From Hoplostethus atlanticus (taxonomy: Eukaryota; Chordata; Actinopteri; Trachichthyiformes; Trachichthyidae), in NCBI GenBank assembly GCA_034670405.1, contig JAXDDX010000055.1:744001-808000 (forward strand): a DNA stretch of 64,000 nt, in the 5' to 3' direction. The notes beneath the pieces are model-generated. The model ran no database searches, had not been told where the DNA came from, and saw only the letters and a list, made by a program, of their open reading frames with translations. How positions within the stretch are numbered: position 1 is the stretch's first letter; every line of letters starts with the position of its first letter. Below are positions 49,860 to 60,630 of the stretch, piece by piece. The translations under genes were made by a program, and so were the position numbers.

Positions 49860-50544
49860 TGAATTTCTTTTACATTTCTTCTACTTTTATTCCTCCAAAG
49901 GAGTGGAGGAGGGCAGAAGAGGGGTAGCTATTATAAAAACATAAATATTTATTAGTCAGAAGAAGAACACCTTTATTAGTCCACATTTTTTTTGTCACAC
50001 ACACACATGCAGGGAGGTTGGCACATGCAGTCAGGTGAACCAGTTAGCTCCAACTGTGTAATGCTATGAATATATTTTTATCATTCAGTTTATATAAATG
50101 CTCTACATTTCTCTGAAAAGTCATAAATATGATCATTATATAAATTGATGCAAGTCAATTCACCAGTTACCAGGCCGTGGATGAGCCAGGAATAGTAGCA
50201 GTCAACACGTTATTAATCGCATCAGTATATGATTTATAGTATATATTTGTGGTATCTAGAGTCACATGTCAAGTCAGCCCTTACGACCAAAATTTCTTTG
50301 AGCTCTAGTCAAAGGATCAAAGTATCAACAGACAGCAATGTTTTTAATCAACAATTTACAATAACGATCTTACGGATATTTATTGTCAGCCTGCTGTATC
50401 ATCACAACCTCTTCGGTTGAATCTAATGAAGCAATAATGTCCGCAAAGCAAAGGAAATCCCTGTAGTATAGGCCTAAACCATACAAAACTAATGGATGGA
50501 GCGTGAGTTGTTTGTGTACCTCCCCCCTTATAATACTGTGAAGT
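49860..50544. other. No gene recognised
   Basis: AT-rich; a CA run lies at 49997-50008. Nothing coding was seen on either strand. Confidence 0.45.
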
Positions 50545-51202
50545 GATTCGCCGAATTAAAAACTGATTGACAACTGGTTCAGGCGGTGTATTGGTGAAAT
50601 ACGTTTTTGATTGACAGAGGATTGTAAGCCTCTGATTGGTCAAATAAGAAAATGATTGACAGTTGCCACACCTACTCCCCGCCCCTCTCAAGTCTCCGGT
50701 CTGCAGAGATACAGGCCCAATCTCAATGTCCCCCCTAAGGCCTAAGCCCTGAACCCTCACAGACTTAACTGACGTCACCTGGTAAGTGCTTGAGTGCGAG
50801 AGGCTGCAAGGGCTCGAAATTGTATGAATAGGAATGGGACAGCACTTTGCGACATATCGCGTTACCTTGACGACACCAATTTTTTTTATGTACGATTGTG
50901 GGTTTGGGACTTTTTATTTTCCGTTTTTTACTTTCTTCAAGATCAAGGCACTTAAGGGACCGACTGCCCGATCTGGGGCCTGTTCCAAGAAGCGGGTTTA
51001 GTGAAAACTCTGAGTTTGTTAACCCTGAGATGAGGGAAACTCTGGGTTTTCCGTTCCAGAAAGAGAGGTAACTCAAACTCTGATTCAGTTACCATGGTAA
51101 CTGACTCTGTGAACCTAACCTGCTCGCTGGCAGGTTTTCTTGAACAAACCCTGAGTTTCTCCCTGTCTCCTCCCTCTGCTGAACCTGAAGCAGCTGTCGG
51201 AC

Positions 51203-51334
51203 ATGGCGTGTCCTTTCCTCGGTAACCCGATCGATATTCAAGCGGAAGTAATTCGCATAGCCTTATGTCGGGAGAGGATTTTGAGACCCCGATTAGATGT
51301 TCTCTGTCCAGGATGGAAGAGCTGTCCGAGATAA
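51203..51334 (+). pseudogene. HARBI1-like N-terminus, 43 codons
   Basis: The frame encodes MACPFLGNPIDIQAEVIRIA followed by CRERILRPRLDVL, the usual start of HARBI1-like transposases in fish (MACPF...NP-D...IRRAL-RER--RPRLDFL). It then runs into unrelated codons and a TAA. The DDE nuclease domain is absent. Confidence 0.75.
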
Positions 51335-51566
51335 AATGCCGTTTACACTTCACGGATTACGCTACCACCACCCCGAGTCAAATAAAGACATTTCATTTGG
51401 TCTTCTTTATTTCCTACAAATACAAAAGCAACAGTTAGTATTTTATATTGTTCCAACAACACATTTCACCTGTGACCATGCACCCACCTCTAACTTATGT
51501 TCCAGTAATTAAATTTCTAGATCTGCATTTCTAATTTGTCACCCCAAGTACACCATTTGAAGTATG

Positions 51567-51694
51567 TCTGGCCCAGACAGCTCAGTTGGTAGAGCATTAG
51601 ACTCTCAGGGTTGTGGGTTCGATCCTCACATAGTGTTAACTATCACCGTTTGTAAATCGCTTTGGATAAAAGCCTCTGCTAAATGACTGTAATG
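51567..51694 (+). mobile_element. tRNA-headed SINE with an L2-type tail
   Basis: The head has an A box (AGCTCAGTTGGTAGAGC) and B box (GGGTTCGATCC) spaced as in a tRNA. The tail TCGCTTTGGATAAAAGCCTC then CTGCTAAATGACTGTAATG is nearly the same as the 3' end of the L2 LINE at 783-2192. This is the known SINE/LINE tail-sharing arrangement: the LINE enzyme copies the SINE RNA. It is nested in the Harbinger element. Confidence 0.9.
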
Positions 51695-52506
51695 TTTTTA
51701 TATTTCATTTTCAGCTGCTGCCAAGAGCGCTTTGCGCCCGTGGGATTGCACCTAAATGAAAATATGTTTTTTCCAATACCATTCCACCACTTTCTCACAT
51801 GTAGGTAATATTATAAGAAAGTGTGGTTAAATGTTAAATGAATACACTGCTGCATTCAAACGTACGCATTGACTCGGGCAGCGATTCTCTCCCACGGCCA
51901 ATTCCCTCTCCTTTACGACCCTTCTGCTTGCTGGTTGCCATGGTGAATCGTAGTATCAGACCTCCATTGATGATGGCTTTTTATTGTCGTCGCGCACGCG
52001 CTTAACTCAAGGTGAAAATACTCAAAGTTGATTGAACTAACTCAAATCAGCCGTTCTGGAACCGAAAACTCAGACTTGGCCATCTCGGAATTAATCAACT
52101 CAGAGTGCAGGGTTAGACTCAGAGTTTGCTGAACCTGCTTCTTGGAACAGGCCCCTGAACGTCTTCCAGGCTCTTGCCTTACAGAGTGGACGAGAGTTAA
52201 TTGTCAATAATCAATTGACTTGTTTTGTCAAAACAGCATCATCAAGCAAAAATTTAAATAAATAGTTGATGAATAAACATTTGTCCTTGCATTTGTTTAC
52301 CGTTTTTTTTTACCGCTTCTGGGCTTCCCCTGGTAACCCCGTATTTATCGTCACAACGCTATGAACTGTGGGTAATTCCCTCAGGCAAAGTCTGCAGGCA
52401 TGCAGACTTACGGAAAGTGTGCATAAAGGGCTCAAAAAGTCTGCGAGAGAGCCTTCATGCACTTGACGATTTGACAGTGGGACAACCCTAAACCCTCGCG
52501 GACTTG

Positions 52507-53456
52507 GGCCGAATCCCAATTCACCCCTTGGCCCTACCCCTCCGTTTTGCACGTTCACGTGAAGGGGTAGGGGTGTCCCAATTCTCTTGTGATCGAGGGG
52601 TAGGGCTAAGTGCAAGGGCTACATGGCCCTCCAAACGAAGATTTTTCAGGGGCACACTACAAACCGAGGGCTATGAGAAATCTCCCAGAATGACCTGCGA
52701 ATCAACTGGAAGATCATGGCGAACGCTACAAAGTGAACCACAAATGTAGTATTTTCTTCGTTAATAAAGATTTTAAAAATATTCTAACCGTAGTATTATC
52801 TTAGTTTAATGTCGTTTCAATGTATTATAGACCTTTTCTTTATAACAAGCATAACAGAAAATCGCTAGTATGCCGATGTCTACCTCGCTAGTTACAACAT
52901 TGTTTTTAGGCTGATTTGTGCATGACAGTCCCGCATTTTGACATATTTCCATGTCGCATTTCCCCCCTTTGATGGCATATGACGCCGAAGTATAACTAAG
53001 TTGCTGCACTTGTTACGGCTCCTCTAATATCAGTGCAGACTGGCAGGGTAACGTTAGGAGCACGGCTTGCTAGCCTACAGAGCACCGCTAACGCTATTCT
53101 GTCAAGAAGTGGTCTGGTAATGAAGCAGTGGTCTTTTTTATTTGATGACTTGTTTGATCGATTAGTAGCGTGAAACGTATAAATTGTGAACGAATCGTGA
53201 GCGTCCATGCTTTTCTATCGCCATCAGATGAACGGCAAATGTCACTATGATAATACCATTATTGCCATAGTAATCTCCGATAACAAACTCGTCCCGTCTG
53301 TAGTAAACGTCATCGATGATGTATCAGCGTCTTGAAGGGTTGTCCCAATTCTTAGGGAGAGATTTCTACCCCTACCCCTTGTGACTCTGTTCCGAGGGCC
53401 AAGGCGAAGGGCCAAGCCGAAGCCGTAGGGGTGAAAATGAGAATTGGGATTCGGCC
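52507..53456. mobile_element. TIR element with GGCCGAATCCCAATTC ends
   Basis: GGCCGAATCCCAATTC (52507) mirrors GAATTGGGATTCGGCC (to 53456). The flanks TTG and TTA could be a diverged 3-base TTA duplication, which would fit PIF/Harbinger, though this is uncertain. The subterminal regions are rich in CCCCTACCCC and AGGGGTAGGG words. No transposase is recognised. The right half has a second copy at 63416-63787. Confidence 0.75.
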
Positions 53457-54495
53457 TTAGCGGGAACGCGCCTCAAAGTCCGTGAGTCCATGAGTGTGGA
53501 CATTGGGATTGGGCCACATACTTGGGGACATCTGCTCTCTTGGTTCGCGAGATGTCCGATGTCCGAGAGAGTCCGAGAAGTCCGATAAAGACTGAACGGT
53601 TCGCGAGCCGCTCAGTCTCTCTCGTTCATCTGCTCTCTCGTTCGCGAGCCGCTCAGTATCTCTCGTTCGCGAGCCACTCAGTCTCTCTCCGGATCAAGGA
53701 GCCATATTGGATTATGAAAAAGGCCAATGTAATAATGTAGTGATCTATTACATTCTATATACATTGACAGCAGTTTTTGTAATGTTTAAGATGTTGTTTG
53801 ATAAATTAACTGGTGATTGTTTAAATAAATAACTGGATTTTTTAAATAAAAATAAAAAATTCTGGCGCTGCTATAACCGCTGCTGAATCGATTCAGTCGC
53901 GTGTGCAAGTCGAATCAACTCACTCACTTATCTGATTCGGTTCTTTTGAACGATTCGTTCGCGAATCGGCCATCACTAACACACACACGCACGCACTGGA
54001 ACATTCCTGGCTGCATCCGAGACACCAAGGCATTTTGAGGACACAACATCGTTTGAGGTAAGTTACGTTAACTAACGTTACAGTATCCACTGCAGTTATC
54101 CACTAGTCCAAACACAATTGTATCATTATCAATGTACGACAGTAAACAGATAATGTTACTGCTACTGTTATTTGTCACAAAGTACTTGGCAATTAAAATA
54201 TTTACAGTGGAGCACCTTATATACAGTATTATTTAATAATTAATTTAAGAAAGTGCGTAGCAAGATGGAGAAATATTTACAGTTGTAACGTTACTGTAAA
54301 GTAACAAAATTGTTTACAAGAGCACAAAGTTCTTCATAGATCTAGCCTCTTAATTTTGCTCTCAAAGTGCACCAGATTAATGCATTTAACTTGAAAATGT
54401 ACAAAACTTACTTCCGGGGGATCATGCCCCCGGACCCCCCTAGAGGGTCCGAGGTCCACCCACCACAGTCTCACAAAATCCTGTGGGAAACACTG

Positions 54496-55561
54496 CCACA
54501 ATGACTAAAGAGGCTAGTTGATAAAATACATCTTCAGATGTCTGAATTAATCACAAACACAAACAATTAAATGAATGCAAGTATTTTACTGAACAATAAC
54601 AATTTCTAAAAATGAGAAAATAAAACACATTGATCTTCACTCTCCCCAATGAATGGCAGTCTTCATTCTACACAAAAAGTATGACTGGGAGATTTCGTCT
54701 TTCAGTCAAGAGAAGGAAACATTATTAGAGCTAAATTGGGGTACATCTTCTCTGTGTGTCCTACAGGTTGAAGGACCTCCCAAGGCAGCAGGCTGACAGG
54801 CTGGGAAACCACACTGGAAATGTCATCGAGAGAGGGAAACCATATATTGGATAAATTTGGGTATTTCTTCTCTGATGTCTGTGCAATTGTAACCTCAGCA
54901 GGCAGTGGGACCTCCCCATGCAGCGGGCTGAGAGGTAGTAGGACCTCAGCAGGCAGTGGACTGGGAGGCAGTGGGACCTCAGCAGGACTGGAAGGCAGTA
55001 GTGCATCAGCAGGCAGTGGATTGGGAGGCAGTGGGACCTCCCAAGCCAGCGGACTCAGAGGCTGCAAAACCACACTGGAAATGTCATCGAGAGAGGGAAA
55101 CCGTATATTGCATAAATTTGGGTATTTCTTCTCTGATGTCTGTGCAATTGTAATCTCAGCAGGCAGTGGGCTTGGGGGTAGTGGGACCTCCCCATGCAGC
55201 GGACTGAGAGGTAGTAGGACCTCAGCAGGCAGCGGACTGGGAGGCAGTAGGACCTCAGCAGGACTGGAAGGCAGTAGCACCTCAGCAGGCAGTGGACTGG
55301 GAGGCAGTGGGTTTTCCCAAGGCAGCGGACTCGGAGGCTGCGAAACCACACTGGAAATGTCATCAAGAGAAGGAAACTGTATATTGGATAAATTTGGGTA
55401 TTTCTTCTCTGATGTCTTTGTCTTAGCAATTTTAGCCTCAGCAGGCAGTGGGCTTGAAGGTAGTCGGATCTCCCAAGCCAGCGGACTGGGACGCAGGAGC
55501 ACCTCAGCAGGCAGTGGACTGGGAGGCAGTGGGACCTCCCAAGCCAGCAGACATCTTGAAG
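54496..55561 (-). pseudogene. Minisatellite-bearing repeat gene, copy B
   Basis: The minus-strand frame (55502 to 54702, 266 residues) has two repeat levels. Short 11-residue proline-rich units (LPPSPLPAEV, PLAWEV) make up arrays, and a longer module SEKKYPNLSNI-FPSLDDISSVV returns three times, with a fourth truncated form (EKMYPNLALIMFPSLD) just before the stop. The long module argues that this frame was once coding. The gene is not recognised. It lies directly downstream, in minus-strand order, of the C2H2-like frame at 55662-56273, so it may have belonged to the same transcript. Its 3' flank is cut by hAT 1 at 54495. Confidence 0.45.
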
Positions 55562-55661
55562 ATGAACTCTAACATCTTAAACAGGGGTATATACATGAAA
55601 GTGTCATTGACTGGTACCTGCTCATATACTCCAGATACTTTGTTTCTCTTTGCATCATATC

Positions 55662-56273
55662 TCAGTCCAAGTGCATTTCTACAGGTTCAACAACGCCCCA
55701 TTTCTCGCTGAAATACTTGGTCCATTTACTGTTCGTGTTCAAGTCACTGAAAGAATTAAATACATTGCTGAAAACATCGTCCACTGAGCTTCTACTGGGA
55801 TTATCAGCAGGCACTGCACTCAACACTTGTTCCTTAAGACTTGCATGAACTTCATTAACATAATCTTCCATGCTTTCAACAACAGATAATACAACATTGT
55901 TGGCGACACCACTGCCCTGTAACTTTGCTATAATGGAAGCACACATTTCCTTTGACTGGTCTTTTGATATACAAGATGTAGAAGGTTGATTTGACAAATC
56001 TAGGTCTATACCAGAGCCATCCTCTTGTGAGGTCTCTTCACTCAAGTTCAACGACTGATGTGTTGGTGGCATGTTGTCATTGCTTGATCCCATGTTAACA
56101 TTGTTGTGATTTCTATTGAAAACCTGCAAAACTTTTAAATTGCAACGAACATCCATCCTGAGCACAAAACAGACTACAATTTTCCCAGGATATAACCCAT
56201 GCAAAAACTTGAGGTGCTGAATCAATGCGCCAGGCACGTCATGCAATGATCTACAAATATGACACCTATACAT
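55662..56273 (-). CDS. C2H2-like zinc-finger protein of a multi-copy fish family
   Basis: The frame starts MYRCHICRSLHDVPGALIQH followed by LKFLH, a single C2H2-like finger (C-x2-C ... H-x4-H), and goes on to a Ser/Asp/Asn-rich linker. It then shows SIIAKLQGSGVANNVVLSVV and ends KYFSEKWGVVEPVEMHL. I recall this architecture from many unnamed fish proteins that continue YDAKRNKVSGVYEQVPV; that continuation is present just downstream (55661-55570), in another frame, so the gene is disrupted near its present stop. The start overlaps the stop region of the upstream gene by 8 bases. The function is unknown; multi-copy status suggests a mobile element or gene expansion. Confidence 0.55.
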   Translation of the reverse strand: MYRCHICRSLHDVPGALIQHLKFLHGLYPGKIVVCFVLRMDVRCNLKVLQVFNRNHNNVNMGSSNDNMPPTHQSLNLSEETSQEDGSGIDLDLSNQPSTSCISKDQSKEMCASIIAKLQGSGVANNVVLSVVESMEDYVNEVHASLKEQVLSAVPADNPSRSSVDDVFSNVFNSFSDLNTNSKWTKYFSEKWGVVEPVEMHLD

Positions 56274-57708
56274 TGTTCATGAACTTGGCTCTCAGCTCCT
56301 TGACCCTTGGGCTTTCTCTAGTGGTGTCAACATCAATGTTGTAGATTGTTGTCTGGAGAAATGTGTACATGTTGCTGAGGGCCTCATCATAGCTCACACT
56401 GAAAACGAAGTGGACCTTAAAAAGGTAATCAAATGCTGCCAATGAGGTGGTTCCCTGGCAGGGGATGAGCTTCTTGTCCAGTACAATGTAGAAGGTGCTA
56501 ACGGCCTGCTTGCTGGTCCCAGAAGCAAGAAGGTATGGCTGCCGATGCCCCTCCTGCTTATTCGGGTGTTCCTCTAGGCTCCTACAGAACTGAGGGAAAA
56601 ACACAAAATATTATACATTCAATTATATCATCTGGATGAGGTCTTAAACTAGTGCAACATTTTACACTTAAATCACATATTGTGACCTGGCACATACCTT
56701 GTGAAACACAACTAGGTGGTCAATGGCCTGAGCTGCACTGATCTTCTGGATTTTCTTCCTTCCAGCAGGCTGAGGTGGTAGAATGTGGAAAAGCAGCAAG
56801 AAAGATGCCATGTCACTGTTCCACTTTGTAAGAGGCAAGAAAGCTTGGTATCAGTTTTTGATGCATTTTGAAGCACAAATAGACTCCCTTTCGAATTGTG
56901 CAGGCCATTTAAGCTCCCACGTGAGTCCTCATTTGTGGTTGATTGGATTCTGGTCTGCTGCATTCAAAATAATCATGTAAATTTGGCCCCATAACACCAT
57001 ACCTGGATGGTACTCCAAGGATTCATCATCGTATTGGTTTCTGGCAGACTTCAGCAAGCGATGGAGCCTTGTAGGAAGTTTGCCACTTCTCAAGCAGTTT
57101 GGCAGCCGTTTCTGGCCCAATGAGGAGGCTGAACTCTTGAAGTATCTGCAGCAAGGAAGAGAAACAGCAGGACATTCAATGGCGTTTTACATATCAGATA
57201 ATCATATGATCATAAATATCACCATGATATTTAGGGCTGCTTTCAAAATGATGGATTAATCCTAAATAGACTACAGGCTTGTCTTGATGATCTCCACTGA
57301 ATGAGTCGACTTTTACATTAACCACCACATAAAAATACTAAAGCCACAAATTCATGGTAAACAAATACTTACCAAACCTTTAGTATCCAGCAGCCTTGGG
57401 AACTCTGAGAGGACGGTGGAGGACTTGTCAGGGCTGTGGATGAGGCGCTGTCTATACTCAAATGTCTCTTTCATCTTCTCCATGATGATTTCTCGGTCAC
57501 TGGTGTGGTTCATCAAAGATATGGCCTCTTTACAGCGCTCTTCTTCTAGCTGACCATTTACAAAGATCAGCTTCCTCTCCTGTCTTGGACCTCCTCCTCC
57601 TATTGCTTGTGTTTTCTGCTCACCCGACACAAGTTTCGTCTTTCTCTGAATTGTCTTGAGCCGCCACGCCAGAAATCCAGAGCCACACTGACTATCATAA
57701 AAGTGCTC
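56266..57708 (-). CDS. Spliced gene of an uncharacterised multi-copy fish family, 3' exons
   Basis: Four exons are supported on the minus strand: 57373-57708 (LKTIQRKTKL, SGEQKTQAIGGGGPRQERKL, DTKGL), 57003-57145 (ILQEFSLLIGPETAAKLLEK), 56698-56823 (WNSDMASFLLLFHILPP) and 56266-56589 (EEHPNKQEGHRQPYLLASGT ... YNIDVDTTRESPRVKELRAK). All borders are GT/AG. I recall this protein from fish genomes as an unnamed multi-copy family; no catalytic motif is visible. The second exon reads into stop codons near its 3' end when kept in phase, so either the splice site differs or this copy is decaying. 5' exons upstream of 57708 were not identified. The next frame (55662-56273) begins inside its last codons. 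Confidence 0.6.
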
Positions 57709-57958
57709 CTAGCCAAAGACAGGACAGAGACAGGCATTCACTTAACTTTCATAAATCAGCAAAATATGTGGATCCCTTTTAGAACAGACTATCAACACTT
57801 TGATTGGTAGTGTAAATGTTAGGGAAGCACCAGTATATTGTTTTAGGGTGATGCTGATAGATCCCGGTTAGCATGTAAAACCTACCATCAGGGATGGTAC
57901 CCGCTTTTCTGGAAGTGGTGGTGTGTGGAAGAAAGCAGCATCAAACCATAGGTTAGAG

Positions 57959-59196
57959 CAGGGGTTTTCAAAGTATGAGGCGCGCCTCCCCTGGGGGGCG
58001 CCAAAGAGTTTCAGGGGAGGCTCGAAAAATAAAAAAGCAGGGAAATATTTTGTTTAAAATCAAATTATTTATACTTTCTGGAAAAGAATAAAATCGAATT
58101 TAACAATTATTCGATTTTAATAATCCTGACAGCAGACGTGTCAAATTATTTTGAAACGAAACATCTGATAGTACCGGTTGAGGCTGCAGGTGGAGGGCGA
58201 CCTGCGCTTGTTCCTGTCATCAGTACAGCCCCGCATCCACCGTCTGTGTGCAGCCAAGACGCAGACTCACTGCTCCCATTAAGGTAGAGAAGGCTATGTA
58301 GGCTGTCCATGGTAGGGTTAAAAAGAGTGAACAATGTGTATTTTTCCCAGAGCGCATTCTAAACTTTACTTAACAGGTCAGCCCTTACGCATGGTGTCGG
58401 GAAGCAGCATTGTGCACCAGTGGGTTGTGTACAGGGGTTAAAGTGAAGGATACGTCTGACTGATAAGACCCAATCAGGAAGCGAACGTGGCTCTCCCACA
58501 GCAGCCAGCTAGGGCAGAAGCAACAGGTGAGATTGACAGCAAACATGAGATGTAGAAGCAGGGCAGAAAAGCCTCATTTCTATTCTTATGTGCCTGTATA
58601 TATTGTGTTATGTGTTTGACACAACGTGAAGCAATTGAGCTGTATATATTGTTATTTGTCACAAAGTACTTGGCAATTAAATATTTACAGTGGAGCACCT
58701 TATATATAGTATTATTTAATAATTAATTTAAGAAAGTGTGTGGGTGCCCCCCCAACTGGTCAGCTACCACCACAAATAGAATATAATTCTGTGGGAAACA
58801 CTGTGTACACTATGTGTTGTTGAAGTTATCTGGTTCATTGTGAAGTGTCTTAAATAAATAAACAATAATTATTATGAGGCGAGTCATTTTCCCCCGCTGC
58901 ACCGCTACACCGGATCTTGCCAAATCCCACTTTAACCCCTGGTTGTGTACATTTTCATGTTTGTGAAAAGGTGACGTTACTAATTATTAACCACTTTTAT
59001 TGATTTCTATTAAAATGTGGGAGATTGTATTAGGACTGAGTGTTCAAAATAAATATTTTATGGTTGCAACCATTTGTTTTAAAACAGTGGATTGTTATTG
59101 TTATTATTATTATGCCTTTTATTAAAATGGGGGAGGCCCCGGTGACTTGATGTTCTCTGAAGGGAGGCTCACTGTCTTACACGTTGAAAACCCCTG
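57959..59196. mobile_element. hAT 3, complete ends
   Basis: CAGGGGTTTTCAAAGTATGA (57959) mirrors ACGTTGAAAACCCCTG (to 59196). A perfect 8-base duplication GGTTAGAG flanks it (57951-57958, 59197-59204). The 1.24 kb body carries GGCGCGCCTCCCCTGGGGGG near the left end and no recognisable transposase, so it is non-autonomous. A related reversed copy is split across 38115-44328. Confidence 0.92.
58641..58803. mobile_element. hAT 1 right-end fragment inside hAT 3
   Basis: GTCACAAAGTACTTGGCAAT through TATTATTTAATAATTAATTT and the end CTGTGGGAAACACTG match the right end of hAT 1 (about 54165-54495). The split copy of hAT 3 at 38115-38475 is uninterrupted here. The left end of the inserted element is missing. 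Confidence 0.8.
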
Positions 59197-59204
59197 GGTT
59201 AGAG

Positions 59205-59677
59205 CACTCTTGTTTTACTTTTCTTGAAGTTTCACGGCAACCACAAGGTGATACAAAGAATTACAATTGACGGAAATGGTACAGCCTGAACATACACGAC
59301 CAGAGATGTTAAGGGTCCCCCTACCACCAGTAAAAAGCCCTGCCATTGTCCAAGTCCTAGGCTAAAATACGGTATAGAAGAATCCATTATCATTAACTGC
59401 AGGGGAGCTTGAATTAGACTAATATGCAAATAACATGTCATACAGATATATTGGCCTGGCTCCTCCTGGCTACACAGTCTCTTCACAAAATCAACATGAA
59501 ATACACAAGCAACAAAGAAAACTCAACTATTATGATAGGAAGACAAAAGAAAATAAACTACATAAACAAACCCATTCTAACCCCCTCCCAATTCAGCCCA
59601 CATGGTAAAGTCCAATGAGAACAATCAGCAGCAGCATCCACACATTGCCTAGGGTGTTGACACTGCCACAAAGCCTG
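59205..59677. other. No gene recognised
   Basis: Short open frames on both strands have no recognisable domain. Confidence 0.45.
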
Positions 59678-59930
59678 GGGCCTGTTCCACAAAGCAGGTT
59701 TAGAAAAGCGACGATTAACCTCGTAAGCCTGGTTTGAGTTAACCTAACAAGTCAATCGGGGGTAAAGCGGTTCCACGAAGCCGAAGTCAAGCTACCGTGA
59801 TCTGGCTAATCCAAGTCAGGCTCAAGCAATCCAGATAATTGCGTGTGCAGTTATACACAGTTTATTTAAGCAGCCCGAGAGGTCGATCATGGATCTGATC
59901 GATTCATTATGGCGAAAAATTACGGTAAAG
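59678..59930 (+). mobile_element. Harbinger/ISL2EU-like left-end fragment
   Basis: GGGGCCTGTTCCACAAAGCA then GGTTTAG is the same kind of end as the element at 50976. Subterminal GGTTTGAGTTAACC words follow. No right end was found, so this is a fragment. Confidence 0.65.
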
Positions 59931-60469
59931 ACAGAACCACAATGTTCACATAGGGCTGTCGTGGTAACCACATCACCGATGGAAAACAAACCACCGCGAC
60001 AACCGCGGTTGTTTAAAAAAATGAAATAAATAAAAGTCCTGTATTTTGGAAGTTTTTTATTATTTGTTTTCCATTTCATTATTAAATTAATCATATTCAT
60101 GTGTATTTGGTGTAAAGTATGACTAAACTCATAATGAAAACAACACTTTAGGAGTGTTTTTTCACATAATACACACTTTGCTCTGTTTGGTAATCTCCCT
60201 CAATTTTGTAGAAAAACTGCCATGAAGAGCTTTTTGACATTCGCCGTGTTTAGTGAGCCAGAGTGAATTTACGAGCGTGCGCATTGGCTGGTTAACATAA
60301 TTAACTAACATAATTGATTTTGAAAGACGCTTGGTATTTAGTAGGTAAGTAGTTTATTTCCCCATTGATGACAACGATTTTAAGTTAGGCTACAGTTTAT
60401 GAATGTTTTTTTTTGTGTAAAGAAATAATAAATTATCAATAATAATAATACTGTAGCAGACTCGCCACA
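59931..60469. other. Possible hAT end; no gene
   Basis: TAGGGCTGTCGTGGTAACC (59953) followed by ACCGCGACAACCGCGGT resembles one end of a hAT MITE. No partner end was seen in the next kilobase. Confidence 0.45.
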
Positions 60470-60612
60470 GTACCGAGGTCCGTGACAGACAGAGACATAG
60501 GCAGGAGGAGAGTTAACTGGCCAGCAGGCCGTTTTATTTGCACACCAGCGAAATAAACCCGGCCCCAACGCTGACGGCCGTGTAGAGCGCCGTCTTCCCC
60601 GGCGCGCACACC
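60470..60612 (-). mobile_element. LTR fossil fragment
   Basis: A GC-rich piece similar to 60640-60760, the polyadenylation-signal end of the neighbouring LTR, lying in the same orientation. Old partial copy. Confidence 0.45.
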
Positions 60613-60630
60613 TCCTCCCTGGTATGACTC

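Larger units (their letters stand above)
50976..52154 (+). mobile_element. Harbinger/ISL2EU-like element nested in the above
   Basis: The left end GGGCCTGTTCCAAGAAGC mirrors GCTTCTTGGAACAGGCCC at the right. CTG flanks both sides (50973-50975, 52155-52157), a 3-base duplication. Subterminal words such as AACTCTGAGTTTG and CAAACTCTGAGTCT also mirror each other. A short transposase start (51203-51334) shows it derives from an autonomous Harbinger; the rest is deleted. A SINE sits inside it. Confidence 0.85.
50714..53515. mobile_element. TIR element, Harbinger-like ends
   Basis: GGCCCAATCTCAATGTCC (50714) mirrors GGACATTGGGATTGGGCC (to 53515) with one mismatch. ACA lies on both sides (50711-50713, 53516-53518), a 3-base duplication that fits PIF/Harbinger. 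The matching site at about 44531 lacks the insert. Its own sequence is largely replaced by two nested elements (50976-52154 and 52507-53456), and no transposase of its own was recognised. Confidence 0.8.
50545..53815 (+). repeat. Right inverted arm of unit 2, split by an insertion
   Basis: The arm is 50545-50713 plus 53519-53815; together they mirror 44337-44703. The intervening 50714-53515 is a separate TIR element. The 53540-53700 part is enriched in CTCTCTCGTTCGCGAGCC-type repeats that the left arm has in fewer copies. Confidence 0.65.
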
